From Burkholderia lata (GTDB lineage Bacteria; Pseudomonadota; Gammaproteobacteria; Burkholderiales; Burkholderiaceae): a stretch of 64,000 nt of DNA. Both the position numbers and the translations under genes were made by a program. The DNA is taken from assembly GCF_902499335.1 (NCBI RefSeq), contig NZ_CABVQK010000002.1, positions 310,001-374,000 on the forward strand, given 5' to 3'. Below are positions 37,551 to 47,900 of this stretch, one piece after another; position 1 is the stretch's first letter; each line of letters starts with the position of its first letter. A model generated the notes under the pieces. That model did no database searches and was not told where the DNA came from. It worked only from the letters and a program-made list of their open reading frames with translations.

Positions 37551-38525
37551 ATGACAGCGCAGACGCAAGCTGCTTTCCAACCCGGCGGCAATCGCCACGA
37601 TGCGCACGTTGCGCGGATCCGCGAGGTGCGTCCGGGCTTGCGCATCCACGCGGACGACGCGACCGACGAATTCGATGCGGTGATGTCGGGGCAGTGCACG
37701 CCGGGCCTGCATCTCGTGCTGCTGCTCGAAGGCGCGCTCGACGTGTCGTACGGCGACCGGCGCGTGGTGCTGACGACGGACGCGCGCCGGGCGAATCGGG
37801 CCCCGGTGCCGCGGCCCGCGGTGCGGATGCAGTCGTTCCTGCTCAACGCGGTGCAGCCGGATACGTTCCGCCGACGGCTCAGCAAGGGCGGCTATGCGCG
37901 GCGGCTCAGCCTTGCGATGTCGGGCGAGTGGCTGGGGCATCTGCAGGCCGCGAGCAGTGGTGTGTTGCCGGAGCGCCTGGACGCGATGCTGTCCGCGCAT
38001 CTGGCGATTCGCTTCTGGCAGCCGACGCCGCGTGCGACCGCGCTGGCCGAGCAGATCGTGCGTCCGCCGACCTATCAGCCGATGCTGCAGGCGATCTATC
38101 TCGAGAGCCGTGTGCTGGAATTGCTTGCCGAGGCGTTCGCGCCGCTCGAGGTGGAGGCGGTGGACGCAGCGCAGGTGCCGGATAAGGCGCTCGGATCGCG
38201 CGATTACCGCCGGATGGCGGAATTGCGGGCCTTCCTGGCGAGCGATGCCGCACAGGATTTGTCGCTCGACGATATCGCGCGCCATGCCGGAATGAGTACG
38301 AACGCGATGCAGCGGCAGTTCCGTGCTGCCTACGGCACGACGGTGTTCGACTTCATTCGCGAACATCACCTGCAGCGCGCGCGGCTGGCCCTCGAGCGTG
38401 ATGCGGTGAGCGTCAAGCAGGCCGCGGCGCTTGCGGGCTATACGAGCGCGGCGAACTTCGCGACCGCCTACAAGCGCCGCTTCGGCGTCACGCCGACGCT
38501 CGCGCGCCGCAGCGACCATCGCTGA
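37551..38525 (+). CDS. AraC-family regulator, PchR-like
   Basis: 324 residues. The C-terminal AraC DNA-binding domain holds two helix-turn-helix units (LSLDDIARHAGMSTNAMQRQF and AAALAGYTSAANFATAYKRRFG, each a conserved piece). The N-terminal part is weakly related to PchR, which senses ferric siderophore. It probably activates the receptor and biosynthesis genes when siderophore is present. Start taken at ATG 37551; the upstream frame to 37473 adds unlike residues. Confidence 0.85.
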   Translation: MTAQTQAAFQPGGNRHDAHVARIREVRPGLRIHADDATDEFDAVMSGQCTPGLHLVLLLEGALDVSYGDRRVVLTTDARRANRAPVPRPAVRMQSFLLNAVQPDTFRRRLSKGGYARRLSLAMSGEWLGHLQAASSGVLPERLDAMLSAHLAIRFWQPTPRATALAEQIVRPPTYQPMLQAIYLESRVLELLAEAFAPLEVEAVDAAQVPDKALGSRDYRRMAELRAFLASDAAQDLSLDDIARHAGMSTNAMQRQFRAAYGTTVFDFIREHHLQRARLALERDAVSVKQAAALAGYTSAANFATAYKRRFGVTPTLARRSDHR

Positions 38526-38598
38526 CGGTGCGGCAACCGTCGCTCAAACGAGTTCGTAGCTTACGCAAAGATTTCGGCGCATTACATGTTTCATAATG

Positions 38599-38620
38599 TA
38601 AATGAGAATCAATCACATTA
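38599..38620. promoter_or_regulatory. Second Fur-box-like site before the TonB receptor
   Basis: AATGAGAAT followed by CAATCACATT, an imperfect dyad, 22 bases before the receptor ATG. Weaker than the site at 37429. Confidence 0.6.
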
Positions 38621-38641
38621 CGAAACATCGAAAGCGCCACC

Positions 38642-40804
38642 ATGTCGAGTCAAGCTGCAAACCTTGCATTGAAGCCGGTTGTCGTCGCCGGCCTGTACCT
38701 GATGGGCGTGTCGAGCGCGTGGGCGCAGACGCCTGGTCAGCCCGCCGGGCCCGCCGGCGCATCGGCCGTTCCGGTTCAGACGGTTGCCGGCGATCCACCC
38801 GATCCGGCCGTACTGAAGGAAATCGTCGTGACGGCCAGCCGTCGCGAGCAGGCGATCCGGGAAGCGCCCGCGAGCATCTCCGTGATCAGTCGCGACGATA
38901 TCGCGGCGAAGCCTTATACGTCGGTTGCCGAGATCGTCAACAACGTCGAAGGCGTAAGCGTCGTCGGCGCGTCGCCGAACGATCAGGATATCTCGATTCG
39001 CGGGATGCCCGGCGAATACACGTTGCTGCTGGTCGACGGCCGCCGCCAGAACACGCGGGAAACGATGAACCGCGGCAGCTCGGGCGTGCAGTCGAACCTG
39101 ATGCCGCCGCTGTCCGCGATCGAGCGGATCGAGGTCGTGCGCGGGCCGATGTCGTCGCTGTACGGCGCGGATGCGATGGGTGGCGTGATCAACGTGATCA
39201 CGCGCAAGGTACCGAAGCGTTGGGGCGGCACGATCACGGCCGGCAGCGTGTGGCAGCTTGAATCGAACCAGGGCGATACGCAGAGCGTCGACTTCTGGCT
39301 CGGCGGCCCGCTGAAATCCGACGTGCTCGGGCTGCAGGCGTCCGGTCGCCTCCTGCACCGTGGCGAGGATGACATCTATTACGCGAACAGCGGCACCGGC
39401 GGCGCGAACGGGCAGCGGATCGGCAGCTTCGACGTGAAGCTCGCGGCGAAGCCCACGCGCAACCAGGACGTAAGCGTGAACATCGGGCGTGAGCAGCTGA
39501 CCTACCTGAGCACGCCGGGCAAGAGCGCGGCGCCGCTCACGCCGCGCACGGCCGCGTCGGCGGTGACCGAGACGCGCCACGTCCGCGACTACTGGGGCAT
39601 CACGCACGACGGTCGCTGGGGTTTCGGCAACACCACGCTGTCGCTCTATGGCGAGCGCGGCGTGCAGGATCAGTGGACGCCGGCCGGCCGCGAGGAGATC
39701 CGGCCCGCGCTGACCGACACGATCCTCGAAGGCAAGGCCGAGGTGCCGTGGTGGGGCGAGCGCAACATCCTGACGGTCGGTGGCCAGCATATCTGGTCGA
39801 CGCTGTCGGGCGTGGCCCGCCAGGACGCGGTGCCGAAGGGCCGTGCGGCGAACTCGGACCGGATCCGGCGCAATGCCTGGGCGTTGTTCGGTGAAAACGA
39901 CTACTTCTTCAACGACCGATTCACGCTGACCACCGGCGTACGGCTCGATCACGACGATCGTTACGGCAGCCACGTGAGTCCGCGCATCTATGGCGTCTAC
40001 AAGCTCAGCCAGGCGTGGACGGTGCGCGGCGGCGTATCGACGGGCTTCCGGCCGCCGTCGTTGCGCCAGAGCACGGGCGGCTACTGCATGACGTCGGGCG
40101 GCGCGGCGGGGGCGATGCCCGGCACGCTGTGCGGCAATCCGGATCTCAAGCCCGAGACGAGCCTGACCGAGGAACTCGGCGTGCGCTACGACCTGGGCGA
40201 CACGTATGCGGGGCTGACGCTGTTCAACAACCTGTTCAAGAACAAGGTGGCCAGCTACGACACGGGCAAGGCCGATCCGCGCTCGCCGGGCCGCAACATC
40301 TATGTGTACGACAACATCGACCGGGTCAAGCTGTACGGCCTCGAACTCGGCGCGGGCACGCGCGTGCTGCGTACGCTGAAGGTGTCGGGCACCTACACGC
40401 TGACCCAGTCGCGCCGCGAGGGCAGCGGCGAGAAGGCGTTCAACGGCAGCTCGCTCGACGGCTATCCGCTCGACAAGACGCCCAAGCACAAATTCAACGT
40501 GCAGGTCGACTGGACGCCGACTGCCAAGCTCGATCTGTACGCGACGGCGAACTACATCGGCAGCGAATACTGGGCGGCGTTCCGCAACGGCGCGCAGGGT
40601 GTTCGCGAGCGGCCGTCGACGACCACTTTCGATCTCGGCGGCCGCTACCGGATCGACAAGCGCTTCTCCGTCAACTTCGCGGTGCTGAACCTGACCAACA
40701 AGATGGTTCCGATCGACGATCGCACGCGCACGACCGGCCTGAGCGGTAACTGGCTGATCGATCAGGGGCGCCGCGTCGCGGTGAGCCTCACCGCCGAAAT
40801 GTGA
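38642..40804 (+). CDS. TonB-dependent catecholate siderophore receptor (FepA-like)
   Basis: 720 residues. Signal peptide ending SSAWA; TonB-box-like EIVVTASR near residue 60; plug domain with GMPGEYTLLLVDGRR and RIEVVRGPMSSLYGADAMGG; then the 22-strand barrel. The closest remembered relatives are FepA/PfeA-type receptors for ferric catecholates. It stands just before the biosynthesis genes and probably shares their iron control. Confidence 0.9.
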   Translation: MSSQAANLALKPVVVAGLYLMGVSSAWAQTPGQPAGPAGASAVPVQTVAGDPPDPAVLKEIVVTASRREQAIREAPASISVISRDDIAAKPYTSVAEIVNNVEGVSVVGASPNDQDISIRGMPGEYTLLLVDGRRQNTRETMNRGSSGVQSNLMPPLSAIERIEVVRGPMSSLYGADAMGGVINVITRKVPKRWGGTITAGSVWQLESNQGDTQSVDFWLGGPLKSDVLGLQASGRLLHRGEDDIYYANSGTGGANGQRIGSFDVKLAAKPTRNQDVSVNIGREQLTYLSTPGKSAAPLTPRTAASAVTETRHVRDYWGITHDGRWGFGNTTLSLYGERGVQDQWTPAGREEIRPALTDTILEGKAEVPWWGERNILTVGGQHIWSTLSGVARQDAVPKGRAANSDRIRRNAWALFGENDYFFNDRFTLTTGVRLDHDDRYGSHVSPRIYGVYKLSQAWTVRGGVSTGFRPPSLRQSTGGYCMTSGGAAGAMPGTLCGNPDLKPETSLTEELGVRYDLGDTYAGLTLFNNLFKNKVASYDTGKADPRSPGRNIYVYDNIDRVKLYGLELGAGTRVLRTLKVSGTYTLTQSRREGSGEKAFNGSSLDGYPLDKTPKHKFNVQVDWTPTAKLDLYATANYIGSEYWAAFRNGAQGVRERPSTTTFDLGGRYRIDKRFSVNFAVLNLTNKMVPIDDRTRTTGLSGNWLIDQGRRVAVSLTAEM

Positions 40805-40853
40805 CGGCACGGCCGGTGCGATGCGCCGGCCCTTCAATCTGGAGATGAATGCG

Positions 40854-42038
40854 ATGAATGCGATATCCCATCCTTCTAGTCTTTTAGTACCCCATAACAT
40901 ATGGGATCTCTATCGTGCCGATGCCGCGCTGTTCCTGGCGACTCCGGCCCATACGCTGCTCGCGGCCGATCCGGCGGAAGCGATTCCACATGCGAATACG
41001 CCGCTGGCCGCGCGCGTGACAGAGGCGCTGCGTCGTGCGCAGGCGAATGGGTATGCCGGCGCAGCGGTGGTCGGCGCCGTGCCGTTCGACGCAGATACGC
41101 CGGCCGCGCTGCGGGTGGCGCACACGATGCTGCGTGCGGCACCGTCCGGCGTGCCGCGGGTGCCGGAGCCGTCCGGAGCGCGCTATGCGACGCGCGAGGT
41201 GCCGGCGGCCGACGCCTATGGCGACGCGGTGGCGCATGCGGTCGCGCGCATCCGCGCGGGCGAACTCGACAAGGTCGTGCTGGCGCGCACGCTCGAAGTC
41301 GACGGCGAGCAGCCGGTCGACGTCGCACCGCTCGTCGCGCGTCTCGCGGCACGCAACCCGCACGGCTATACGTTTTCCGTCGATCTCGGCGCGGGGTGCA
41401 CGCTGCTCGGCGCGAGCCCGGAACTGCTCGTGAACCGCTTCGGCGGCGTCGTGCGCGCAAATCCGCTGGCCGGTTCCGCGCCGCGCAGCCGCGACCCCGT
41501 CGAGGACCGCCGTCGCGCGGAGGCGCTGCTGGATTCGGCCAAGGATCTCGACGAGCACCGGGTCGTCGTCGAGGCGGTGCGGGACAGCCTCGCGCCGTTC
41601 TGCTCGCATCTCGACGTGCCGGCGCGCCCGTCGCTGATGCACACCGAGACGATGTGGCACCTGTCCACCGAAGTGCGCGGCGAAACGCAGGCCGACGCAT
41701 TGACGCTCGCGCTTGCGCTGCATCCGACGCCCGCGGTCTGCGGTGCGCCGCGTGACGCGGCCCGTGCATGCATTCGCGCGGCCGAGCCGTTCGACCGTGG
41801 GTTCTACGCGGGGATGCTCGGCTGGGTCGATACGCGCGGCGATGGCGAATGGATCGTGACGATCCGCTGCGCGCAAGCGTTCGATCGCACGCTGCGGCTC
41901 TATGCAGGAGCGGGCGTCGTCGCCGAGTCGACGCCCGACGGCGAGCGGGCCGAAACGGCGGCCAAGTTCAGGACGATGCTGGATGCGCTGGGGATTCGCC
42001 ACGACGCCGCATCGGGCGGCGCCCGGGAGGCGGCATGA
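40854..42038 (+). CDS. entC: Isochorismate synthase
   Basis: Converts chorismate to isochorismate, the entry to 2,3-dihydroxybenzoate. 394 residues of the EntC/DhbC family; seen are [33 protein letters not shown] and [14 protein letters not shown] lies nine bases before ATG 40854; ATGs at 40845 and 40821 are alternatives. The first 20 codons use rare codons (TTA, AGT, ATA) and are AT-rich compared with the rest. It overlaps entE by four bases. Confidence 0.92.
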   Translation: MNAISHPSSLLVPHNIWDLYRADAALFLATPAHTLLAADPAEAIPHANTPLAARVTEALRRAQANGYAGAAVVGAVPFDADTPAALRVAHTMLRAAPSGVPRVPEPSGARYATREVPAADAYGDAVAHAVARIRAGELDKVVLARTLEVDGEQPVDVAPLVARLAARNPHGYTFSVDLGAGCTLLGASPELLVNRFGGVVRANPLAGSAPRSRDPVEDRRRAEALLDSAKDLDEHRVVVEAVRDSLAPFCSHLDVPARPSLMHTETMWHLSTEVRGETQADALTLALALHPTPAVCGAPRDAARACIRAAEPFDRGFYAGMLGWVDTRGDGEWIVTIRCAQAFDRTLRLYAGAGVVAESTPDGERAETAAKFRTMLDALGIRHDAASGGAREAA

Positions 42039-43651
42039 CGATCGCGCACGGCACGCCGTGGCCGGCCGCGCTGGCCGACACGTACCGGAAGAAGGGCTAT
42101 TGGCGTGGCGAATCGTTCACCCGTTGGTTCGATGCGCGTGTCGCGCAATTCGGCGAACGGACGGCGCTCGTGCAGGGCGATCTTCGCTGGTCGTACCGGA
42201 CGCTCGCGGCCGAGGCGCAACGCATTGCGCGCGCGCTGAGCGCGGCGGGCATCGCGCCGGGCGATCGCGTGGTGTTGCAACTGCCGAACTGCGCGGCCTT
42301 CTTTGCGACGACGTTCGCGCTGTTCCGCATCGGCGCGCTGCCGGTTTTTGCGTTACCCGCGCACCGGCGTCGCGAGATCGGCTTCTTTTGCCGGCACGCG
42401 GGTGCGGTGGCCTATATCGCGGCGCAATCGCACGACGGTTTCGACTACCGGTCGCTTGCGCGCGACGTACAGGCCGACGCGCCGACGCTGAAGCACGTGC
42501 TGTTCACGACGCCGGGCAACGCAGGGCTCGATCTGCCCGATGCACCGGAGGCCGCATTGCCGCCCGGGCCGGCCGCGCACGAGGTGGCGTTCCTGCAGTT
42601 GTCGGGCGGCAGCACGGGCACGCCGAAGCTGATTCCGCGTACGCACGACGATTATCTGTACAGCGTACGGGAGAGCGCGCGCATTTGCGGGCTGAGCGAA
42701 CGCACCATCTATCTCGCCGCGCTGCCGGCCGCGCACAACTACGCGCTCAGCTCGCCGGGCTCGCTCGGTGTATTCGACGCGGGCGGCACGGTCGTGCTGT
42801 GCGACAGCGCCAGCCCCGACGTTGCGTTCGAGCTGATCGAGCGTGAACGTGTAAACGTGGTCGCGCTCGTGCCGCCGCTCGTGCTCGTCTGGCTGAACGC
42901 CGCTGCGCGACGCGGCGGCGCGCCGGCGAGTCTCGAACTCGTGCAGGTCGGCGGGGCGCGGTTCGATCCGGCACTGGCCGCGCGCGCGGCGGATGGCTTC
43001 GGCGCGCAGCTTCAGCAGGTGTTCGGGATGGCGGAGGGGCTCGTCAACTACACGCGGCTGGGCGATCCGCGCGACGTCGTGATCGCCACGCAAGGGCGGC
43101 CGATCTCGCCGGACGACGAGATTCTCGTGGTCGACGACGACGATCGTCCGGTCGGGCCGGGCGAGGTCGGACACCTGCTGACGCGCGGCCCGTACACGAT
43201 CCGCGGCTACTACGACGCGCCGGTACACAACGCACGCGCGTTCACGGCGGACGGCTTCTATCGCACCGGCGATCGCGTGCGGATCACCGACGGCGGCTAT
43301 CTCGTCGTCGAGGGGCGCGCGAAGGACCAGATCAATCGGGGCGGCGAGAAGATTCCCGCGGAGGAGATCGAGCATCTGCTGCTGGCGCATCCCGGCGTTG
43401 CCGACGCGGCACTCGTGCCGATGCCGGACCCGTATCTCGGCGAGCGCAGTTGCGCGTACGTGATTCGCGGATCCGCGGCACCGAGCGCGGCCGATCTCGT
43501 GCGGTTCGTGCGCGAGCAGGGCGTTGCGACCTACAAGGTGCCGGACCGGATCGAGTTCGTCGACGCGTTCCCGAAGACCCCGGTGGGCAAGATCGACAAG
43601 CGGGCGTTGCGGCAACGCATCGCTGATTGCCTGGCCGATGCGCCAGCCTGA
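42035..43651 (+). CDS. entE: 2,3-dihydroxybenzoate-AMP ligase
   Basis: Activates DHB and loads it on the aryl-carrier domain of the isochorismatase protein. 538 residues, normal for EntE/DhbE. The adenylate motif [12 protein letters not shown] lies near residue 188; the aryl-acid pocket region [15 protein letters not shown] and [13 protein letters not shown] and the final lysine PVGKIDK are all present. ATGA overlap with entC. Confidence 0.94.
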   Translation: MTIAHGTPWPAALADTYRKKGYWRGESFTRWFDARVAQFGERTALVQGDLRWSYRTLAAEAQRIARALSAAGIAPGDRVVLQLPNCAAFFATTFALFRIGALPVFALPAHRRREIGFFCRHAGAVAYIAAQSHDGFDYRSLARDVQADAPTLKHVLFTTPGNAGLDLPDAPEAALPPGPAAHEVAFLQLSGGSTGTPKLIPRTHDDYLYSVRESARICGLSERTIYLAALPAAHNYALSSPGSLGVFDAGGTVVLCDSASPDVAFELIERERVNVVALVPPLVLVWLNAAARRGGAPASLELVQVGGARFDPALAARAADGFGAQLQQVFGMAEGLVNYTRLGDPRDVVIATQGRPISPDDEILVVDDDDRPVGPGEVGHLLTRGPYTIRGYYDAPVHNARAFTADGFYRTGDRVRITDGGYLVVEGRAKDQINRGGEKIPAEEIEHLLLAHPGVADAALVPMPDPYLGERSCAYVIRGSAAPSAADLVRFVREQGVATYKVPDRIEFVDAFPKTPVGKIDKRALRQRIADCLADAPA

Positions 43652-43714
43652 TGTCCGGCGCTCAGGTAACGCCGAAAACATTCATTTACACGACGCTTCA
43701 CCACACATTCCAAC

Positions 43715-44590
43715 ATGGCCATTCCGAAAATCGCTTCCTATCCGATGCCGGCAGACCTGCCGGCCAACCGCGTGACCTGGCAGTTCGATCCGCGACGCGC
43801 GGCGCTGCTCGTGCACGACATGCAGGACTATTTCCTCGATTTCTACGATCGCGGCGCATCGCCGGTGCCGTCGTTGCTTGCCGGTGTGCGGCGCCTGATC
43901 GATTTCGCGCATGCGACGGGGATGCCGGTTTACTACACCGCGCAGCCGGCGACCCAGGCGCCTGCGGATCGTGCGCTCCTGACCGACATGTGGGGCCCGG
44001 GCCTGACCGCTCAGCCGGCGCGCGCGGCGATCAGCGAGATCGTCGCGCCGGCGCCCGGCGACACGGTGCTCGACAAGTGGCGCTACAGCGCCTTCCGGCG
44101 CTCGGATCTCGACACCCGGCTGGGTGCACAGGGGCGCGACCAGCTCGCGATCTGCGGGATCTACGCGCACATCGGCTGCCTGATGACCGCATGCGATGCG
44201 TTCATGCGCGACATCAAGCCGTTCTTCGTCGGCGATGCGCTCGCGGATTTCTCCGAACGTGAGCACCGGATGGCGCTCGATTACGTCGCGGGGCGCTGCG
44301 GCAGCGTCGTGTCGGTCGACATGCTCGTCGGCGCAGCCCATGACGATCTCGCGACGCCGATGCTCGACGACGTCGCACGGCTGGTCGCCGGAAGCCTGCG
44401 CGTTTCGGCCGCGACGCTGCGCGCGGACGCCAATCTCGTCGATTGCGGCGTCGATTCGATCCGCATGATGACGTTCGTCGAGCAGTGGCGGGCCGACGGA
44501 CACGACGTTACGTTCGTCCAGCTCGCCGAACAGCCGACGCTCGAAGCATGGGCGCGCCTGCTGCAACGCACCGCACAGGTGCCGGCGTGA
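43715..44590 (+). CDS. entB: Isochorismatase with C-terminal aryl-carrier domain
   Basis: 291 residues. The N-terminal isochorismatase has [14 protein letters not shown] and [12 protein letters not shown]; the C-terminal ArCP (about 215-290) has CGVDSIRMM with the phosphopantetheine Ser. It makes 2,3-dihydro-DHB and carries the activated DHB to the NRPS. A phosphopantetheinyl transferase must act on it, but none is encoded in this window. Its stop overlaps a GTG for the next small gene. Confidence 0.94.
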   Translation: MAIPKIASYPMPADLPANRVTWQFDPRRAALLVHDMQDYFLDFYDRGASPVPSLLAGVRRLIDFAHATGMPVYYTAQPATQAPADRALLTDMWGPGLTAQPARAAISEIVAPAPGDTVLDKWRYSAFRRSDLDTRLGAQGRDQLAICGIYAHIGCLMTACDAFMRDIKPFFVGDALADFSEREHRMALDYVAGRCGSVVSVDMLVGAAHDDLATPMLDDVARLVAGSLRVSAATLRADANLVDCGVDSIRMMTFVEQWRADGHDVTFVQLAEQPTLEAWARLLQRTAQVPA

Positions 44591-44910
44591 CGGTGCGGGA
44601 CGCGCCCGGCATCCATCCGGCGCCGTTTGCCAGCACGGCGGAAGTCACGCTGGCGCATGCCGATCGCGTGCTGTTCAAGCTGTGCAAGCACTACGCGATC
44701 AAGGTGCCTGTCGTATTCGACGAGCACCGCGCGACCGTCGACTTCCCGTACGGAACTTGCCGGATGCAGCGGGTCGACGATCGGCTGTGGCTGCGCTGCG
44801 AAGCCGATGCGGCCGACAAACTCGCGCAGATCCAGTACGTGATGGACGAGCACCTGGTGCTGATGTCGCGCAATCGCGAGCTCGTGATTGCGTGGCAGCA
44901 GGCCGACTGA
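44587..44910 (+). CDS. DUF2218-like small protein
   Basis: 107 residues. Resembles DUF2218, proteins of about 100 residues that occur near siderophore genes; I recall no proven role. Seen: STAEVTLAHADRVLFKLCKH and DFPYGTCRMQ, and no membrane part. The GTG at 44587 overlaps the entB stop (GTGA) and a second GTG lies at 44593; coupling to entB and the NRPS suggests a part in synthesis or sensing. Confidence 0.75.
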   Translation: MTVRDAPGIHPAPFASTAEVTLAHADRVLFKLCKHYAIKVPVVFDEHRATVDFPYGTCRMQRVDDRLWLRCEADAADKLAQIQYVMDEHLVLMSRNRELVIAWQQAD

Positions 44911-44954
44911 CGGCCTGAATTCCGGTTCAACGCTTATTCGCGATATCTCCATTC

Positions 44955-47900
44955 ATGCAACTCGAAGAACAACCGATACGCGCGACATCCGCGCAATACG
45001 GGATCTGGGTCGCGCAGCAGGTCGATCCCGACGATCCGGGCTACCTGACAGCCGAAATCATCGAACTTGACGGCGCGCTCGACGTTGACGCGCTCACCGG
45101 GAGCGTCGAGGCGGTGCTCGATCATGCCGATGCGCTGCACATGCGTTTTGCATGGGCCGACGATACGCTCTGGCAATGTCGCCGCGCACCGGCCACGCGA
45201 TTGTCGCTCGTGGACCTGTCGACGCAAGCGGATCCCGAGCAGGCGGCACGGGACTGGATGATGGCAGCGCTGTCGGTGTGCTGCGATGTCACGTCCGATC
45301 CGCTGTATCGCACGATGCTGTTGCGGCTCTCGCCGACGCGGCACTGGTGGTATCTGCAGGTTCATCACATCGCGCTGGACGGCTTCGGCTACGGGCTGCT
45401 GCAGCAAGCCGTCGCGGCGCGCTACAACGCGCGGGTCGGCCAAGTGCCCGTGCCGGAGCTGCCCGATTGGCGCGTGGATCGCGTCGTCGAAGCCGAGGCG
45501 CGTTATCGCGCGAACGGCGGCTTCGATGCCGATCGTGCATTCTGGAGCGCATACCTGCGCGACATGCCCGCGCCGCTCACGCTCGCGCCGAAGCAGGACG
45601 TGGCCCCTGAAGCGGCGCGGGCCACGCGCGTGGTCGACGGCGCCCGGCTGGCCCGGCTCAGGGGCGCCGCGGCGCACGCGGGCGTCGACTGGAACGCGTG
45701 GCTGTTGTGCGCGACCGGGATCTGGCTGGCAAGACAGGGCGGGCAGCGCGACCTGACGCTCGGGCTGCCGGTGATGAACCGGCTCGGCACGGCGGCCCTC
45801 GGTGTGCCCTGCATGGCGATGAACATCGTGCCGTTTCGTGTGCATGTCGACGCGGGCCATTCGCCGCGCGATCTCGCGCGCGCCTGCTCGGAGCAGCTGC
45901 GCGCGATCCGGCCGCATCTTTACTACCGGTACGGCTGGATTCGCGGCGATCTGGGCCTGCTCGAGCGCAACGTGTTCCTGTTCAACCAGGCCGTCAACGT
46001 GATGCCGTTCGAGCGGCAGGTCGCGTTTCGCGGGCTGGCGAGCGATATGCACGCGGTGAGCGGCGGGCCGGTGAAGGATCTGAACGTGACGCTCGCCGTG
46101 CGTGGCGGCGCGTGGCATCTGACGCTCGAGGCCAATCCGAACGCGTACGACGCCGACACGCTTGCGGCGTACGCGCAAAGCTTCGTGGAGTGGCTCGACA
46201 CGTTCGCCGCCTGCGAGGCGGACGAACCGGTCGCGCGGCTGATCGACGACCTGCCGCCGCCATCGATCATGCGCGGCGCGCCGCTGCCCGGGCCGCACGA
46301 CGACGTGATCGCGCTGATCGAACGCGCGGCGCGCGGCGCACCTGCGAACACGGCGATCGAAGCCGGCGAGTGTCGCGTCGACTATCGCACGTTGCTCGCC
46401 GAAACCGCGGCGCTGGCGGACGAGCTCGTCCGGCGTGGCGTGACACAGCAGACACGCGTCGCGCTCGCGGCGCCGCGCGCGCCGGACGTGATCGCGGCGA
46501 TGCTGGCCGTACTGAAGCTCGGCGCCGTCATCGTGCCGCTCGACCCGGACGGGCCGCCACAACGCACGGCCGCAATGCGCGAGGACGCGGCGCCCGCGAT
46601 CGTCATCACGCGCGGCGCGCACCACGCATGCGCGGGCGCATGCCCGGTGCTCGATCTCGATGCGGCGCGCGTGCCGACGACGCAACCCGCGCCGGCCGGC
46701 GACGAACCGGTGCCGGACGCGCTGCCCGCGTATCTGCTGTACACGTCGGGGTCGACCGGCCGCCCGAACGGTGTGCTGACCGGACGCGGCGCGCTCGGCC
46801 AGTTCGTTGCGAGCACGCGCGACCTGTATCGCATCGGGCCGGGCGATCGCGTGCTGCAGTTCGCACCGTTGCATTTCGACGCGAGCTTCGAGGAGATCTT
46901 CGCGACGCTGTGCCATGGCGCGACGCTCGTGCTGCGGGACGATGCGATGCTCGATTCGGTCGATACGTTTACCGCCGAGGTCGAGCGGCGCGGCATTACC
47001 GTGCTCGATCTGCCGACTGCCTACTGGCACGTGCTCGCGCATGCGCTCGACGCGCGTCATGCACGGCGGCTCGACCGCGTGCGCCTGACGATCATCGGCG
47101 GCGAGGCCGCGTTGCCGGAGCGGATCCGGCGCTGGCGCGCACACCTGCCGGACGCGGTGCTGCTCAATACCTACGGACCGACCGAAGCGACGATCATCGC
47201 GACTGCAGCGTGCATCGGCGGTCCGCAGGCGGTCTGGCAGGAAGGCGAGCCGGTGCCGATCGGCACGCCGCGTGCGGGCGTCGATGCGTGCATCGTCGAC
47301 GAGCGCGCGTACCCGGTCGCTGCGGGGCGCACCGGAGAACTGGTGCTGTGCGGCGACGGGCTGGCGCTCGCGTATGCCGGCAATCCGGCGCTGACGGCGG
47401 AACGCTTCGTCACGTTGCCGCGCGGCGGGCAGCGTGCGTACCGCACCGGCGATCTCGCGACGCTGCGCGACGGCCGGCTGTATTTCGACGGCCGGATCGA
47501 TCACGAAGTGAAGATCAGCGGCGTGCGTATCGATCCGCGCGGGATCGAGGACGCACTGCTGTGCGAACCGGACGTGCGCGAGGCGGCGGTCGTCGCCTCG
47601 CGCAGCGGCGCAGGCACGGTGACGCTCTCGGCATTCGTCGCCGGGCCGGCCGAGCCTGCCGCGTTGCGGGCGCAACTGGCGCTGCGGCTGCCGGCAGCGG
47701 CGATTCCGGACCGCTGGCACGTGCTCGAACGGCTGCCGCGCAACGCGAACGGCAAGATCGATCGCAACGCGCTGCAGCGGGTCGATGCGCGGCGCGACGA
47801 GGCGGCCGACGATCCGCGCGCCGGCGTGCTCGAGCGGCAGGTAATGGCTGTATGGCGGAACGTGCTCGGCGATGTCGCGCTGACCCCGGACGCCAATTTC

